A stretch of 64,000 nucleotides of DNA, from NCBI GenBank assembly GCA_963730325.1, contig CAVSRC010000007.1, forward strand, positions 372,001 to 436,000. Direction: 5' to 3'. The stretch is from CAVSRC01 sp963730325. GTDB taxonomy: Bacteria; Pseudomonadota; Alphaproteobacteria; Rhizobiales; Kaistiaceae. Position 1 is the first letter of the stretch, and each line of letters starts with the position of its first letter. Below the pieces are notes generated by a model. The model did no database searches and was not told where the DNA came from. It saw nothing but the letters and a program-made list of their open reading frames with translations. Position numbers and translations under genes: made by a program. Below, one piece after another: positions 63,975-64,000 of the stretch.

Positions 63975-64000
63975 CACCATTTCCTCCGCACGTCTCCCCA

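Overview
The window is GC-rich chromosomal DNA, almost certainly from an alphaproteobacterium and most probably a Hyphomicrobiales (Rhizobiales) member. The basis is gene content: bacterial homospermidine synthase, a BioY transporter, an Omp25-like beta-barrel protein, DppBCDF-type importers, DenD and many SDR, amidohydrolase and ABC-importer genes, together with intergenic palindromic repeats of a kind common in this group. I saw no rRNA, tRNA, CRISPR array, phage gene or transposase. The window reads as a metabolic, transport-rich accessory part of a chromosome, not a mobile island.

Layout. 0-9.4 kb: an MFS carrier divergent from a MarR regulator around a perfect palindrome, a secreted HExxH protein behind bioY, a cold-shock gene, an 840-base gene-free stretch with several hairpins, a DHA2 drug exporter coupled to an esterase-like hydrolase, and a RutE-like nitroreductase divergent from a LysR gene. 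9.4-16.9 kb: an aminotransferase, then a sugar-acid or hydroxyacid gene set (ICL/PEP-mutase-like protein, acetyltransferase, DHRS6-like SDR, DenD, D-2-hydroxyacid dehydrogenase, EamA carrier, FabG-like SDR). 16.9-39.4 kb: a nitrogen-heterocycle-like catabolic region. One minus-strand operon carries an NMT1/THI5-type ABC importer, a cytosine-deaminase-family amidohydrolase, an FAD-linked oxidase, a flavodoxin-fold reductase and a MarR gene. RidA and a frameshifted 8-oxoguanine-deaminase homologue face the other way. After a GGDEF-EAL protein comes a second module: creatininase-family enzyme, paralogous FAD-linked oxidase, SDR, two tandem peptide-type binding proteins and DppBCDF.

39.4-54 kb holds small regulated pairs: TetR with an alpha/beta hydrolase, a ribbon-helix-helix-like protein with an SRPBCC protein, LysR with an F420-type reductase, and HxlR with a PLP decarboxylase. 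It also holds a His-rich CobW GTPase, a WD40 protein, homospermidine synthase, a trypsin-like protease and an S41-like protein. 54-64 kb holds a TPR-sulfotransferase, an outer-membrane barrel, an M3 peptidase, an epimerase, a lipase, a second sulfotransferase, a membrane protein and a small c-type cytochrome.

Two themes stand out. First, two FAD-linked oxidase paralogues about 10 kb apart each overlap the end of an amidohydrolase-type gene by four bases, and each lies by a different ABC importer. This looks like a bipartite pathway of unknown substrate. Second, from about 24.8 kb onward at least eight well-conserved genes carry single-base indels, several of them mutually compensating. That pattern suggests consensus errors in the sequence more than gene decay, so those proteins should be read with care.
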